Part shown: positions 8,403 to 19,024 of the stretch, in pieces
Layout of the letters: every line of letters starts with the position of its first letter
How positions within the stretch are numbered: position 1 is the first letter of the stretch
Source of the DNA: Sediminibacterium soli
Lineage (GTDB): Bacteria > Bacteroidota > Bacteroidia > Chitinophagales > Chitinophagaceae
Direction: 5' to 3'
Length of the DNA: 64,000 nucleotides
NCBI RefSeq assembly: GCF_009939225.1
Contig: NZ_JAACJR010000004.1
Coordinates: 1 to 64,000 of the forward strand
Notes under the pieces: model-generated
What the model saw: only the letters and a program-made list of their open reading frames with translations
What the model was told of the DNA's origin: nothing
Databases searched by the model: none
Program-made: the position numbers and the translations under genes

Positions 8403-11400
8403 ATGGCAATCAAAAGAGAGAACAAACCAAGATCTACTTTCTCACAGATCACCATCAGCCTGGCGTCTCCTGACAGCATTCTTGAAAGAAGCTTCGGAGA
8501 GGTGCTGAAGCCTGAAACCATCAACTACCGTACCTACAAACCCGAGCGGGATGGTCTGTTTTGCGAGAGGATCTTCGGACCGGTAAAAGATTACGAATGT
8601 GCCTGTGGTAAATACAAACGCATCCGTTACAAAGGCATCGTGTGCGACCGCTGCGGTGTGGAAGTGACAGAGAAAAAAGTGCGCCGCGAACGCATGGGCC
8701 ATATCAAACTGGTGGTGCCTGTGGTGCATATCTGGTATTTCAAGAGCCTGCCCAACAAGATCGGTTACCTGCTGGGTATGAGTTCCAAGAAGCTCGAGAC
8801 CATCGTATACTATGAAAGGTATGTGGTGATCCAGGGCGGCATTAAAGAGAACCTGAACATGGGTGATCTGCTGACGGAAGAGGAGTACCTCGATATCCTC
8901 GATAATTTGCCCAAGGACAACCAGTACCTGCCGGAGGATGATCCGCAGAAATTTGTTGCCAAAATGGGTGCCGAAGCCGTTCATGCGCTGCTGGAAAGGA
9001 TCGATCTGGATGAACTGAGCTTCTCACTGCGTAACGCCGCTGCCACCGAAACTTCGCAGCAGCGTAAGGCCGATGCGCTGAAACGTCTGAGCGTTGTGGA
9101 ATCTTTCCGCGATGCCAGTTCACGTATCACCAACCGTCCGGAATGGATGGTGATGCAATATATTCCCGTTATTCCACCCGAACTGCGTCCGCTGGTTCCA
9201 TTGGATGGCGGCCGTTTTGCGAGCTCCGACCTGAACGACCTCTACCGTCGTGTGATCATCCGTAACAACCGTCTGAAACGTTTGCTGGAGATCAAGGCGC
9301 CGGAAGTGATCCTGCGTAACGAAAAACGTATGCTGCAGGAAGCGATCGACTCACTGTTTGATAACAGCCGTAAATCCAATGCGGTGAAAGCCGAAGGCGG
9401 CCGTGCGCTGAAATCGCTCTCTGATGTACTGAAAGGTAAACAGGGCCGTTTCCGCCAGAACCTGCTTGGTAAACGCGTTGACTACTCCGGCCGTTCGGTG
9501 ATCGTGGTGGGTCCTGAACTGAAGATACACGAATGCGGTTTGCCGAAAGACATGGCTGCCGAGCTGTTCAAGCCGTTCGTGATCCGTAAACTGATCGAAA
9601 GAGGTATCGTGAAAACAGTGAAATCCGCCAAGAAACTGGTGGACAGAAAAGAAGCTGTGATCTGGGATATCCTCGAAAACATACTGAAAGGTCACCCCGT
9701 TCTGCTGAACAGGGCCCCTACGCTGCACCGTTTGTCTATCCAGGCTTTCCAGCCCAAACTGGTGGAAGGTAAAGCGATACAGCTGCACCCGCTGGTGACT
9801 TCTGCGTTCAACGCCGACTTCGACGGTGACCAGATGGCGGTGCACGTGCCTTTGAGCAATGCCGCCATACTGGAAGCACAGCTGCTGATGCTGGCTTCAC
9901 ACAACATCCTTAACCCGCAGAACGGTACGCCGATCACCCTGCCTTCGCAGGACATGGTACTCGGTCTGTACTACATCTCCAAAGGCAAGAAAACCACCGA
10001 TACAGAAGTGGTGAAAGGCCAGGGGATGACGTTCTACAACATGGATGAGGTGATGATCGCCTATAACGAAGGACGTGTTGACCTGCATGCAAACATCAAG
10101 GTGAAAACCAATGTGCGCGAGAACGGCCAGCTGGTGAAAAAGATCATCGATACAACCGTTGGCCGCGTCATGTTCAACCAGCATGTACCGGTGGAAGTGG
10201 GTTATATCAACGCCCTGCTGACCAAGAAAAGCCTTCGTGAGATCATCGGCGATATCATCAAGATCACCAATGTTCCGAAGACAGCGAAGTTCCTGGACGA
10301 TATCAAAACCCTCGGTTTCCGTATGGCATTCCGCGGTGGTCTGTCGTTCAGCGTAAACGACCTGATCGTTCCCGAAGTGAGAAACGAAATGCTCGAGAAT
10401 GCGAAAGCAGAAGTGGAAGAGGTTTGGGAAAGCTACAACATGGGTCTGATCACCAACAACGAACGTTACAACCAGGTGATCGATATCTGGGGACGTGTGG
10501 ATATGAAGATCACCGAAACGCTGATCCGCGAGATGGCAACAGACAAACAGGGCTTTAACTCTGTGTTCATGATGCTCGACTCCGGTGCCCGTGGTTCCAA
10601 AACACAGGTAAAACAGCTGGTGGGTATCAGGGGTCTGATGGCTAAACCCCGTAAGAGCGGCAGCACAGGCTCGGAAGTAATCGAAAACCCCATCCTTTCG
10701 AACTTTAAAGGCGGTCTGAACGTACTGGATTACTTTATCTCAACACACGGTGCGCGTAAAGGTCTGGCGGATACGGCCCTGAAAACAGCCGATGCGGGTT
10801 ATCTTACCCGTCGTCTGGTAGACGTTTCACAGGATGTGGTGATCTCCGAAGAAGACTGCGGCACGCTGCGTGGCAATGCAACGACTGCACTGAAAGATAA
10901 TGAAGACATCATTGAACCGCTGGCAGACAGGATCGAGGGACGCACTTCACTGCACAATATCTATCATCCCGTAACGGATGAGCTGATCATACTGGCAGGC
11001 GAAGAGATCGGCTCCGATCATGCAAAAGCCATCGAGGAAGCCGGTATCGAAACGGTTGAGATCCGTTCCGTGCTTACCTGCGAAAGCAAACGCGGTGTGT
11101 GTGTGAAATGTTATGGCAAGAACCTGGCAACAGGTTACCTGGCACAGCGTGGTGATGCAGTGGGCATCATCGCCGCACAGTCCATCGGTGAGCCTGGTAC
11201 ACAGCTTACCCTGCGTACGTTCCACGTGGGTGGTGTTGCGGGCTCTGCATCGGTGGAATCAGGCCTGGCTGCGAAATTCGACGGTACCGTTCAGTTCGAC
11301 GGTCTGCGTACCGTGGATGCGCTGAACAACGAAGGTGCAAAAACCAAGATCGTTATCGGCCGTACCGGTGAGGTAAGGATCATGGACCTGAAGAACGACC

Positions 11401-12686
11401 GCCTGCTGATCACCAACAATATTCCTTATGGTGCCACACTGAATATCAAGGATGGCACACAGGTGAAGAAAGGCGACCTGATCTGTACATGGGATCCGTT
11501 CAACAACGTGATCGTGGCAGAACTGAACGGTGAGGTGAAATTCGAGAACGTAATCGAAGGCATCACTTACCGCGATGAATCTGACGAGCAGACAGGACAC
11601 CGTGAGAAAGTGGTGATCGAAACAAAAGACAAGACCAAGATACCTACCATCATTGTGGCCGGTAAGGAAACCAAACAATACAACCTGCCCGTAGGTTCGC
11701 ATATCGTGATCGAAGAAGGAGAGCAGGTGAAAGCCGGACAGGTACTCGTGAAAATACCGCGTGTACTGGGTAAGCTCCGTGATATCACCGGTGGTCTGCC
11801 GCGTGTAACCGAGCTGTTCGAAGCACGTAACCCGGGTAACCCGGCCATCGTTTGCGAGATCGATGGTGTGGTATCCTTCGGTAACGTAAAACGCGGTAAC
11901 CGCGAGATCATCGTTGAATCAAGGGATGGTATGGTGAAGAAATACCTGGTGCCGCTGACAAGACAGATCCTGGTACAGGATGGCGACTTTGTGAAAGCGG
12001 GTACGCCAATGTCTGACGGACAGATTGCACCGGCCGATATCCTCGCCATCAAAGGACCGTTTGCCGTACAGGAGTATGTTGTGAACGAGATCCAGGAAGT
12101 TTACCGTTTACAGGGTGTGCGTATCAACGACAAACACATTGAGGTGATCGTGCGCCAGATGATGAAGAAAGTGGAGATCGTTGACGCCGGTGATACCAAA
12201 TTCCTCGAGGAGGACCTGGAAGACAGGTTTGACTTTATCGAAGAGAACGACAGGATCTTTGATAAGAAAGTGGTAACAGAAGCAGGTGAGAGCGCCAAGA
12301 TGCGTGCTGGCCAGATCATCACGCTGCGTGAGCTGAGGGAAGAAAATTCCATCCTCCGCAGGTCTGATAAAAAACTGGTGGAAGTAAGGGATGCCAAACC
12401 GGCTACCGCAACACCGGTACTGCTCGGTATCACCAAGGCTTCACTGGGTGTTCAGAGCTGGATCTCCGCTGCATCGTTCCAGGAAACCACCAAAGTGTTG
12501 AGCCAGGCCGCTATCAATGGCAAGGCCGATGCAATGCTGGGTCTGAAAGAGAACGTGATCACCGGTCACCTGATACCAGCCGGCACAGGCCAGAAAGACT
12601 TCGAGAACATGATCGTGGGCAGCAAGGAAGAATACGAAGTACTGGCCACCACCCGCGAGGCAATGAGCTTTGACGAGGAAGAATAA
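8403..12686 (+). CDS. rpoC: DNA-directed RNA polymerase subunit beta'
   Basis: This 1427-residue subunit carries the polymerase active site. The N-terminal zinc ribbon ([21 protein letters not shown]) begins near residue 62. The invariant NADFDGDQM lies at residues 470-478, with Asp472, Asp474 and Asp476 chelating the catalytic magnesium. A second Cys cluster ([13 protein letters not shown]) lies near residue 893, and [16 protein letters not shown] near residue 928 marks the trigger-loop region. Length and order fit Bacteroidota beta'. An intrinsic terminator follows at 12721-12754, so rpoB-rpoC appears to end the operon. Confidence 0.98.
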   Translation: MAIKRENKPRSTFSQITISLASPDSILERSFGEVLKPETINYRTYKPERDGLFCERIFGPVKDYECACGKYKRIRYKGIVCDRCGVEVTEKKVRRERMGHIKLVVPVVHIWYFKSLPNKIGYLLGMSSKKLETIVYYERYVVIQGGIKENLNMGDLLTEEEYLDILDNLPKDNQYLPEDDPQKFVAKMGAEAVHALLERIDLDELSFSLRNAAATETSQQRKADALKRLSVVESFRDASSRITNRPEWMVMQYIPVIPPELRPLVPLDGGRFASSDLNDLYRRVIIRNNRLKRLLEIKAPEVILRNEKRMLQEAIDSLFDNSRKSNAVKAEGGRALKSLSDVLKGKQGRFRQNLLGKRVDYSGRSVIVVGPELKIHECGLPKDMAAELFKPFVIRKLIERGIVKTVKSAKKLVDRKEAVIWDILENILKGHPVLLNRAPTLHRLSIQAFQPKLVEGKAIQLHPLVTSAFNADFDGDQMAVHVPLSNAAILEAQLLMLASHNILNPQNGTPITLPSQDMVLGLYYISKGKKTTDTEVVKGQGMTFYNMDEVMIAYNEGRVDLHANIKVKTNVRENGQLVKKIIDTTVGRVMFNQHVPVEVGYINALLTKKSLREIIGDIIKITNVPKTAKFLDDIKTLGFRMAFRGGLSFSVNDLIVPEVRNEMLENAKAEVEEVWESYNMGLITNNERYNQVIDIWGRVDMKITETLIREMATDKQGFNSVFMMLDSGARGSKTQVKQLVGIRGLMAKPRKSGSTGSEVIENPILSNFKGGLNVLDYFISTHGARKGLADTALKTADAGYLTRRLVDVSQDVVISEEDCGTLRGNATTALKDNEDIIEPLADRIEGRTSLHNIYHPVTDELIILAGEEIGSDHAKAIEEAGIETVEIRSVLTCESKRGVCVKCYGKNLATGYLAQRGDAVGIIAAQSIGEPGTQLTLRTFHVGGVAGSASVESGLAAKFDGTVQFDGLRTVDALNNEGAKTKIVIGRTGEVRIMDLKNDRLLITNNIPYGATLNIKDGTQVKKGDLICTWDPFNNVIVAELNGEVKFENVIEGITYRDESDEQTGHREKVVIETKDKTKIPTIIVAGKETKQYNLPVGSHIVIEEGEQVKAGQVLVKIPRVLGKLRDITGGLPRVTELFEARNPGNPAIVCEIDGVVSFGNVKRGNREIIVESRDGMVKKYLVPLTRQILVQDGDFVKAGTPMSDGQIAPADILAIKGPFAVQEYVVNEIQEVYRLQGVRINDKHIEVIVRQMMKKVEIVDAGDTKFLEEDLEDRFDFIEENDRIFDKKVVTEAGESAKMRAGQIITLRELREENSILRRSDKKLVEVRDAKPATATPVLLGITKASLGVQSWISAASFQETTKVLSQAAINGKADAMLGLKENVITGHLIPAGTGQKDFENMIVGSKEEYEVLATTREAMSFDEEE

Positions 12687-12720
12687 GCCAACAGAACATA
12701 CATATTCTGCATGGAATTAG

Positions 12721-12754
12721 AAAGTGGGGAGTGTGAAAGCTCCCTGCTTTTTTT
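12721..12754 (+). terminator. Intrinsic terminator of rpoBC
   Basis: GGGAG pairs with CTCCC across a short loop, extended by AAAG/CTTT at the base, and runs into seven T. It lies 35 bases after the rpoC stop. Confidence 0.8.
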
Positions 12755-12836
12755 AACACATTCCTGCTGAAAAACTCCGCTATATTGCGGAAGCTTGTCA
12801 TAACCGAAACCAACTAACTATAACCCCTTTACCACG

Positions 12837-13421
12837 ATGAAAAATTTTACCCTTGGATTGAATATCGCATTGGTGCTGGCCGTAGCGGTGCTTTTTTACC
12901 TGCATTTTTCTTCCGCTAAAAAACCATTTGCAACAGAGGGTTCCAAATCGGTGCCCAGCGGTAATTTCAAGATCGCTTATTTCGAGATCGATTCTGTACA
13001 GGAGCATTTTGATTACTTCAAAACGGTTCGTTCGGAACTGGAAGCCAAAGGCCAGGCCAACAGCCGGGTACTGGGCGACCTGAAAAGCACTTTTGCCAGC
13101 AAATACCAGGAAACGCAGAAAATCGCCTCCCAGCTGTCGCAGGCAGAGCTCGCCAATAAACAGCAGGAACTGATGCAGATGGAAAAAGCTTTCCAGGGAA
13201 AAGAGAAAATGATGAGCGATGAGATGCAGGAAGAAACCTTCCGCAAGATGATGGATGTGAAAAAGAAGATCGAAGACTTTCTGAAACAGTACAACAGCGA
13301 TAAGGGATATGCCTATATCTTCTCCAATTCACCGGACCTGATGTACCTGAAAGACGGCAACTACGATATCACCGGCGATGTGATCAAAGGGCTCAACGCA
13401 CTTTATCCATCCAAAAAATAA
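12837..13421 (+). CDS. OmpH/Skp-family periplasmic chaperone
   Basis: The 194-residue product has a hydrophobic N-terminal segment (residues about 8-24) that acts as signal or anchor. It continues with the OmpH/Skp pattern: a short beta segment (FKIAYFEIDSVQ), a long charged coiled coil rich in Gln, Lys and Glu (residues about 60-150), and a return segment (YAYIFSNSPDLMYLKDGNYDIT). Family members hold unfolded outer-membrane proteins in the periplasm. It lies alone between two terminators, so it is probably a single-gene unit. Retention of the hydrophobic segment as an anchor is possible. Confidence 0.85.
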   Translation: MKNFTLGLNIALVLAVAVLFYLHFSSAKKPFATEGSKSVPSGNFKIAYFEIDSVQEHFDYFKTVRSELEAKGQANSRVLGDLKSTFASKYQETQKIASQLSQAELANKQQELMQMEKAFQGKEKMMSDEMQEETFRKMMDVKKKIEDFLKQYNSDKGYAYIFSNSPDLMYLKDGNYDITGDVIKGLNALYPSKK

Positions 13422-13451
13422 AAGCAATACAGAGAATTCTATTATCTTCAG

Positions 13452-13478
13452 TCCCGCTGCAAAACAGCGGGATTTTTT
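13452..13478 (+). terminator. Intrinsic terminator touching the next start codon
   Basis: TCCCGCTG, loop CAAAA, CAGCGGGA, then TTTTTTA. It is a textbook terminator for the OmpH-like gene, but its last base is directly adjacent to the ATG of the permease at 13479. Confidence 0.85.
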
Positions 13479-14927
13479 ATGAGCCATACAACCAACACTG
13501 CTGCCACTCCCCAGTTCAAACCCACACTCAGCCTTTTCGACGCCACCATGATCGTGGCGGGCGGTATGATCGGCTCGGGTATTTTTATCGTCAGTTCTGA
13601 TATCACCCGCAACGTGGGCAGTGCCGGCTGGCTGGTGCTGGTATGGCTGATCACCGGTTTTATGACCATCACCGCGGCCGTCAGCTACGGCGAACTGAGC
13701 GGTATGTACCCAAAGGCCGGCGGGCAATATGTATACCTGAAAGAGGCGTATAACCCGCTTACGGCTTTTCTGTTCGGATGGAGTTTTTTCTCTGTGATAC
13801 AAACCGCCACCATAGCGGCGGTAGGCGTGGCGTTCAGCCGTTTTACCGCCTACCTGATACCCGCGGTAAGTGAAACCAATACACTGGCCGACCTGGGATT
13901 CATCAAGATATCCGCCGCGCAGGTGCTGGCCATCGGTATGATCCTGTTCCTTACCTATACCAATACGCGCGGCGTAAAAGGAGGTAAGATCATACAAAGC
14001 ACCTTTACGGTAACCAAACTGCTGTCTTTATTCGGACTCATCGTATTCGGATTTCTCCTGGCCAAGCAGAGCTTCTGGTCGGAGAACTGGCAAACAGGTC
14101 TGGCCGCTGCGCAGGATCTTGGAACAAAAGATGCAACGGGCGCACTGATCCCCACGGGCTGGCAGCCTATATCGGGCGGGGTGCTGATAGGGGCGGTGGC
14201 AGCTGCCATGGTAGGCTCCATCTTCAGCAGCGATTCCTGGAACAACGTAACCTTTATTGCGGGTGAGATCAAGAACCCCAGGCGCAATATCGGCCTCAGT
14301 CTTTTCCTGGGAACCACCATCGTAACCATCATTTATATCACCGCCAATCTCATGTACCTGCATGTGCTGCCGCTGAACGAGATTGCATTTGCCAAGAACG
14401 ACCGGGTGGCGATCACCGCTGCCAATGCCATCTTCGGCAATGCCGGCACCATCGTTATTGCGGTGATGATCATGATCTCCACATTCGGATGCAACAACGG
14501 ACTGATACTGGCCGGCGCCCGTGTGTATTATACCATGGCGAAAGACGGTCTGTTCTTTAAAAAAACGGGGGAACTGAATAAAAACGCGGTACCTGCCTAT
14601 GCCCTGTGGATACAGGCTGCGGTGGCTTCCATTCTCTGCCTCAGCGGTAAATACGGAGACCTGCTTACCATGGTATCGTTCATCGTGGTGATCTTCTATA
14701 TCCTCACCATTATCGGTATCTTTATCCTCCGTAAAAAGCGCCCCGATGCAGAAAGGCCGTACAAGGCATTTGGTTACCCGGTACTGCCTGCGGTATACAT
14801 CGTGCTGGCGCTGCTGTTCTGCAGCGGGCTGGTATGGGCATCACCCACTTATTCGCTCTGGGGATTGGCCATAACCCTGGCAGGCATACCTTTGTATTTT
14901 ATCGCACTGGGCTCTAAAAACAAATAA
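13479..14927 (+). CDS. Amino acid permease, APC superfamily
   Basis: The 482-residue integral membrane protein has about twelve hydrophobic segments. The first helix carries the substrate-binding break typical of the superfamily (MIVAGGMIGSGIFI, residues about 24-37), and YPKAGGQYVYLKEAY follows helix 2. Family members carry amino acids into the cell, by proton symport or exchange; the substrate cannot be told from the sequence. The ATG immediately follows a terminator hairpin, so either the transcript starts beyond the hairpin with a later start (MIVAGG at residue 24) or readthrough is used. The stop TAA is directly followed by the ATG of the kinase gene, which suggests co-expression. Confidence 0.88.
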   Translation: MSHTTNTAATPQFKPTLSLFDATMIVAGGMIGSGIFIVSSDITRNVGSAGWLVLVWLITGFMTITAAVSYGELSGMYPKAGGQYVYLKEAYNPLTAFLFGWSFFSVIQTATIAAVGVAFSRFTAYLIPAVSETNTLADLGFIKISAAQVLAIGMILFLTYTNTRGVKGGKIIQSTFTVTKLLSLFGLIVFGFLLAKQSFWSENWQTGLAAAQDLGTKDATGALIPTGWQPISGGVLIGAVAAAMVGSIFSSDSWNNVTFIAGEIKNPRRNIGLSLFLGTTIVTIIYITANLMYLHVLPLNEIAFAKNDRVAITAANAIFGNAGTIVIAVMIMISTFGCNNGLILAGARVYYTMAKDGLFFKKTGELNKNAVPAYALWIQAAVASILCLSGKYGDLLTMVSFIVVIFYILTIIGIFILRKKRPDAERPYKAFGYPVLPAVYIVLALLFCSGLVWASPTYSLWGLAITLAGIPLYFIALGSKNK

Positions 14928-15917
14928 ATGGATTTTGAATCGTTTTTCACCCGGCTGGGTTCCCTGAGGGTATTGATCATTGGCGATATCATGCTGGATA
15001 CCTATCTCTGGGGAAACGTGGAGCGCATTTCGCCCGAAGCGCCTGTGCCGGTGGTTGCGCTGAAAAAGAAAGAACTGAGGGTGGGAGGGGCAGCCAATGT
15101 TGCCCTGAACACGGCGGCGCTCGGCGCGCATACTTCGATCATATCAGTAACAGGCGACGATATGGACGCCAGCGACCTGGATCAACTGCTGGTGCAAAGC
15201 CATATCGATACCTCCTGGATCATCCGCTCTTCAAAGCGGATCACCACCAATAAAACCAGGGTGATGAGCCGCAACCAGCAGATGATGCGCCTCGATGCGG
15301 AGATCACCGCGGATATCGACAGCGAACTGGAAGAGGCGGTGATCGGAAAGGTAAAAGCTTTTTTTGCGGCGCGTAAACCCGATGTGGTCATATTTGAAGA
15401 TTACAACAAAGGCGTGCTTACCACCCGGCTGATAGAGGAACTGATCCGTTTCTGCCGGAAAGAAAATGTGGTAACCGCGGTGGATCCCAAAAAGAAGAAT
15501 TTTCTCGCTTACAGGGAAGTGACGATTTTCAAACCCAACCTGAAGGAAGTGAGGGAAGGGCTGAACCTGCACACCGATCAGGTGGATCTTTCCTCGCTGC
15601 AGGAGATGCACCAGGCACTGCAGCAGCAGCTAAAACACGAGATATCTTTTATCACACTCTCCGAAAAAGGCGTATTTTATAAGCAGGACGAACAGGCCAG
15701 GATCATTCCCACGCATATCCGCAGTATTGCCGACGTCAGCGGGGCAGGTGATACGGTGATTGCCGTGGCGGCGCTTGTATACACCCTGTCCAAAGACATG
15801 CACCTGGCCGCCGAGATGGCCAATATTGCGGGCGGACTGGTTTGCGAGGAGGTAGGCACCGCGGCCATCAACCGGCAGAAATTCCTGGATGAATGCGAGC
15901 TCTTACTGGGCGAATAA
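14928..15917 (+). CDS. D-glycero-beta-D-manno-heptose-7-phosphate kinase-like (RfaE1/HldE N-terminal type)
   Basis: This 329-residue PfkB-family kinase has the substrate-binding GGAANVA at residues 53-59 and the ATP-binding/catalytic DVSGAGDT at 269-276, with Asp275 as the base. The N-terminal VLIIGDIMLDTYLWGNVERISPEAPVPV-type opening (cited in parts) is characteristic of RfaE domain I. It would phosphorylate heptose-7-phosphate to the 1,7-bisphosphate for the lipopolysaccharide core. It has no nucleotidyltransferase domain II, so that step must be encoded elsewhere. It starts at the base after the permease stop and is followed by a terminator. Confidence 0.88.
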   Translation: MDFESFFTRLGSLRVLIIGDIMLDTYLWGNVERISPEAPVPVVALKKKELRVGGAANVALNTAALGAHTSIISVTGDDMDASDLDQLLVQSHIDTSWIIRSSKRITTNKTRVMSRNQQMMRLDAEITADIDSELEEAVIGKVKAFFAARKPDVVIFEDYNKGVLTTRLIEELIRFCRKENVVTAVDPKKKNFLAYREVTIFKPNLKEVREGLNLHTDQVDLSSLQEMHQALQQQLKHEISFITLSEKGVFYKQDEQARIIPTHIRSIADVSGAGDTVIAVAALVYTLSKDMHLAAEMANIAGGLVCEEVGTAAINRQKFLDECELLLGE

Positions 15918-15995
15918 AACTTTTGCCGGGCAGGGTTTTTACTGTTAAAACCTTATATTTGGATAGCATTCTGTATGCGCACATGAGAAAGTTGA

Positions 15996-16021
15996 AAGAG
16001 CTGCTGCGGTAGCTCTTTTTT
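15996..16021 (+). terminator. Intrinsic terminator after the kinase gene
   Basis: AAGAGCT, 8-base loop, AGCTCTT running into TTTTT. It lies 79 bases after the kinase stop and just ahead of ispD. Confidence 0.8.
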
Positions 16022-16043
16022 ATTGGCTATTTTGCATGCCTAC

Positions 16044-16718
16044 ATGAAGAAAACAGCGGTCATAGTTGCCGGCGGAAGCGGGCAGAGAATGGGTGGCGGC
16101 ACACCCAAGCAGTTCCTGCCGCTGCAGGGTAAACCGGTGCTCTGGCATACCCTCAGCAGCTTTCTTGCGGCATTCGACGACATGACCCTCATCATCGTTC
16201 TGCCCGAACAGTACCTGGACCAGGCAAAAACCATTACGGCATCTTTTCCGGCCAGCCGGGAAATAGTGTTGACAACAGGCGGCGCCACCCGGTTTGACTC
16301 GGTAAAAGCCGGTCTGCAGCTTGTTACAGAGCCCTCCGTTGTTTTTGTACACGATGCCGTACGCTGCCTGGTTACACCCGAACTGATCCGGCGCTGTTAT
16401 ACGCAGGCCGTCCGGAAAGGAAGCGCCGTTCCCGCGGTATCCGTTTCAGACAGCATCCGTATCGTAACGGGTGAGGAAACACATACTGCCGCAGACAGGG
16501 AACATATCAAGATCATACAAACACCGCAGACATTTCTGAGCGAGCTGCTGGTACCCGCATTTGGCCAGTCCTGGCAGCCGGCTTTTACCGATGAGGCAAC
16601 CGTGGTGGAAGCTTACGGCAAACCCGTTTACCTGATCGAAGGTGAATTTGACAACATCAAGATCACGCGCCCGGTGGATATGCTGGTGGCGGAGCAGATA
16701 CTCGGTTCCAGAAAATAG
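16044..16718 (+). CDS. ispD: 2-C-methyl-D-erythritol 4-phosphate cytidylyltransferase
   Basis: The ATG at 16044 gives MKKTAVIVAGGSGQRMG...; an in-frame TTG seven codons earlier is less likely. The 224-residue product has the CTP-binding loop GGSGQRMGGGTPKQF, then FVHDAVRC, AVPAVSVSDSI and the C-terminal IKITRPVDM, all typical of IspD. It converts MEP and CTP to CDP-ME in the non-mevalonate isoprenoid pathway, supplying undecaprenyl carriers and quinones. A TATTTTG word lies 13 bases upstream of the ATG and may be a -7 element. The next gene is convergent. Confidence 0.95.
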   Translation: MKKTAVIVAGGSGQRMGGGTPKQFLPLQGKPVLWHTLSSFLAAFDDMTLIIVLPEQYLDQAKTITASFPASREIVLTTGGATRFDSVKAGLQLVTEPSVVFVHDAVRCLVTPELIRRCYTQAVRKGSAVPAVSVSDSIRIVTGEETHTAADREHIKIIQTPQTFLSELLVPAFGQSWQPAFTDEATVVEAYGKPVYLIEGEFDNIKITRPVDMLVAEQILGSRK

Positions 16719-16728
16719 AACGCAACTG

Positions 16729-17646
16729 TTATTTCCTGAGCAGGTGTAAAGGCCAGGGCAGGCCGTTGTACCGGTAATAAGGATAGGGCTGGGGTACAGC
16801 GCCGAAGGAAGCAAAGAATTGTCTTACACCCGGTATCTCCGATCCTTCAAAATCGAACAACAGTTCCCGACCCGCAAACCCGCTGATCACCGAATGCAGC
16901 AGGTAGTGGTTGGCGCAGCGTTCACGGCCCTGCGGAAGAATGGCATTGACCAGGTTATAAATACGCCTGCTGTCTTTCAGAAAAAGCGCAGCGGCGAGCA
17001 GTTCCCCCGAAGCGGCATAGACATTCCTCACAAAACACTGGTCTTTTGCCTGTAATGTTTTTGCGAGTGATACCAGCCTGCCTGCCTCGGTGCCGATCGG
17101 TTTTTTGAGCACCCGCCCATACAAAGCCCGGAACAGCAGCACCGGTATTTCCACCTCTTCCGAGGCATCGCAATACAAACCCGCAGAAATAGCTTTTTGA
17201 AGGCTCTCCTGCAGGTTTTTTTTATATCCGGCTGCGATAGTCCCTGCCTCAGGGTTCAGGTCAAGCACCAGGTTGTTTTTTTGCCGGAACCCTTCTTTGC
17301 CGGCGGGGATGGTATTGGAAAAATTGAAATGGATATCTGCGAGCGATACAAAATCGGGCAGGGTCCTGAGCAGGGCATCCAGGTCCTGCGGTTCGTATTT
17401 CCCGATCAAACCCATCTGCTGTGTGAACGCGGGGATATACGCATACCGGAACCCCCATTTCATCCGCCAGGGTATCGGCATCACCGCATCGTATTCGCCG
17501 ATCACCAGGCCATGCCATTGGTCGGCCATAGCGTTCAGGTAAGTGCTGCTTGCATAGATCAGCCCGTTTGCATTACGGGCAACACAGTCATCCCATCGGG
17601 ATGTGTTGATATGCGAAGCGGGTAATATCAATGCGCGCTGGTTCAT
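16729..17646 (-). CDS. FemAB/GNAT-like acyltransferase, function unassigned
   Basis: The 305-residue soluble protein has no signal peptide. Its layout suggests a double GNAT (FemAB-like) fold: an N-terminal half with GLIYASSTYLNAM and RYAYIPAFTQQMG, and a C-terminal half with FVRNVYAASGELLAAALFL and LLFDFEGSEIPGVRQFFASFG, the latter common in FemAB-related proteins of Bacteroidota polysaccharide loci. The substrate is not evident. Its ATG overlaps the stop of the sugar transferase gene by one base (TAATG), so the two are translated together, and a role in surface polysaccharide or lipid modification follows from that context. Confidence 0.65.
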   Translation of the reverse strand: MNQRALILPASHINTSRWDDCVARNANGLIYASSTYLNAMADQWHGLVIGEYDAVMPIPWRMKWGFRYAYIPAFTQQMGLIGKYEPQDLDALLRTLPDFVSLADIHFNFSNTIPAGKEGFRQKNNLVLDLNPEAGTIAAGYKKNLQESLQKAISAGLYCDASEEVEIPVLLFRALYGRVLKKPIGTEAGRLVSLAKTLQAKDQCFVRNVYAASGELLAAALFLKDSRRIYNLVNAILPQGRERCANHYLLHSVISGFAGRELLFDFEGSEIPGVRQFFASFGAVPQPYPYYRYNGLPWPLHLLRK

Positions 17647-19016
17647 TATTTTCCTTTGCCCGAAAAAATGATCCGCAAAGTATGCATCATGATCTTGAAG
17701 TCAAGCAGCAGCGACATATTCTCAATGTACACAAGATCGTATCCCATGCGTTCGATCATTTCGTCTGTTGTGGAAGCATATCCAAACTGCACCATGCCCC
17801 AGGAACTGAGGCCTGGTTTGGCGCGCAGCAGGTAGCGGTAGTACGGGGTTTGCTGTACGATCTGGTCGATATACACTTTTCGCTCGGGTCTTGGTCCCAC
17901 CAGGCTCATATCGCCCCGGATGATATTCCATAACTGCGGCAGTTCGTCCAGCCGCCATTTGCGCATTACCCTGCCCCAGCGGGTGATGCGCGGGTCGTGA
18001 TCGCTCGACAATGCCGGGCCGTTCTTTTCCGCGTCGGCCACCATACTCCTGAATTTATAGATCATAAATGGCTTGCCCTTGTATCCGATGCGTTCCTGCC
18101 GGTAGATGATGCTTCCTTCCGAGGAGATCCAGGTCCTGATCATCACGAATACCATCAGCGGCGATAACAGCACCAGCGCCGCTGCCGATAAGAACAGGTC
18201 GATCAGTCTTTTTGCGTTCTGCTGTCTTGGCGAGAGATTGCCGCTTTGTATATCGATCAGCGTAGCGCCCAGCACATTGTTTGTTTTTACCGATCCCGAA
18301 AGGATATCGAGTGTGTCGGGAACAAGTTTGATGTCCACATCTTTTTCCGCCAGTCTCGCCACCAGTGATTCGGTGAGGGCGGCCTGCGTTTTGGTAAGCG
18401 TCAGCACCAGTTTTTCCACCTGCAGTTCATCGATCACTTTTTCTATGACAGACAAAGATCCCAGGTGGGGCAGCCACCTGCTTAATCCGTTCTTCGCGGT
18501 TTCTTCCACGGTAACAAAACCAACCGGTTTATAGCCGAGCCAGGCATTGTTCCTGATCAGTTCCCGGTACAACCTCACGGAATGCTGGTTATTGCCAACG
18601 ATCAGGGTATTGAAGAAAACATCGCCGCGGGCAAAAGATCGTTTTACCAGGTACAGCCACAGGCTCCTGCCCGAATATACCAGCAAACATTGCAGGGCAA
18701 AAAAAACAGCGAACCGGCTTACCGAATCTATGCCATAGGGCAGCGGCAGCAGGCAGATACCCAGGCAGCCAAGAAAGCTGTACATGATCGTGGAAGTGAG
18801 TTCGTTCAGTCTTGCCTTTTCATACAGCGACCTGTGGTAGCTTCCGGTGAAGGCCCAGAGTACCGTCCAGCCGACTGCATATAAAAAGGTGTTGCGCACG
18901 AGGGCCGCGGAGAGCGGCGTTTCAGCAAACAGTTGCATATACACCAGCCAGGCAACCACGGAGAGCAGGTAGTCGCTGATAAGGTACCGGCTTATATGCT
19001 TCTTCCGCTCACGCAT
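17646..19016 (-). CDS. Undecaprenyl-phosphate sugar phosphotransferase (WcaJ-type)
   Basis: This 456-residue membrane protein has four or five N-terminal hydrophobic segments, a central CoA-binding-like region (VFFNTLIVGNNQHSVRLYREL), and a C-terminal bacterial sugar-transferase domain from about residue 265. That domain has the membrane re-entrant helix, YRQERIGYKGKPFMIYKFRSM, KWRLDELPQLWNIIRGDMS and LVGPRPE, with the catalytic Asp-Glu pair. It transfers a sugar-1-phosphate to undecaprenyl phosphate, the first step of exopolysaccharide or O-antigen assembly at the inner membrane. It is followed by the FemAB-like gene with a one-base overlap and preceded by an oxidoreductase 8 bases away, forming a three-gene operon. 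Confidence 0.93.
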   Translation of the reverse strand: MRERKKHISRYLISDYLLSVVAWLVYMQLFAETPLSAALVRNTFLYAVGWTVLWAFTGSYHRSLYEKARLNELTSTIMYSFLGCLGICLLPLPYGIDSVSRFAVFFALQCLLVYSGRSLWLYLVKRSFARGDVFFNTLIVGNNQHSVRLYRELIRNNAWLGYKPVGFVTVEETAKNGLSRWLPHLGSLSVIEKVIDELQVEKLVLTLTKTQAALTESLVARLAEKDVDIKLVPDTLDILSGSVKTNNVLGATLIDIQSGNLSPRQQNAKRLIDLFLSAAALVLLSPLMVFVMIRTWISSEGSIIYRQERIGYKGKPFMIYKFRSMVADAEKNGPALSSDHDPRITRWGRVMRKWRLDELPQLWNIIRGDMSLVGPRPERKVYIDQIVQQTPYYRYLLRAKPGLSSWGMVQFGYASTTDEMIERMGYDLVYIENMSLLLDFKIMMHTLRIIFSGKGK

Positions 19017-19024
19017 GACGGGTT

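Noticed and set aside
4879..12436. Many long open frames on the minus strand within rpoB and rpoC (for example 4879-5700 and 6361-7422)
   Set aside because: They are antisense shadows of two unambiguous essential genes with strong codon bias; their translations show no family motifs and no gene spacing.
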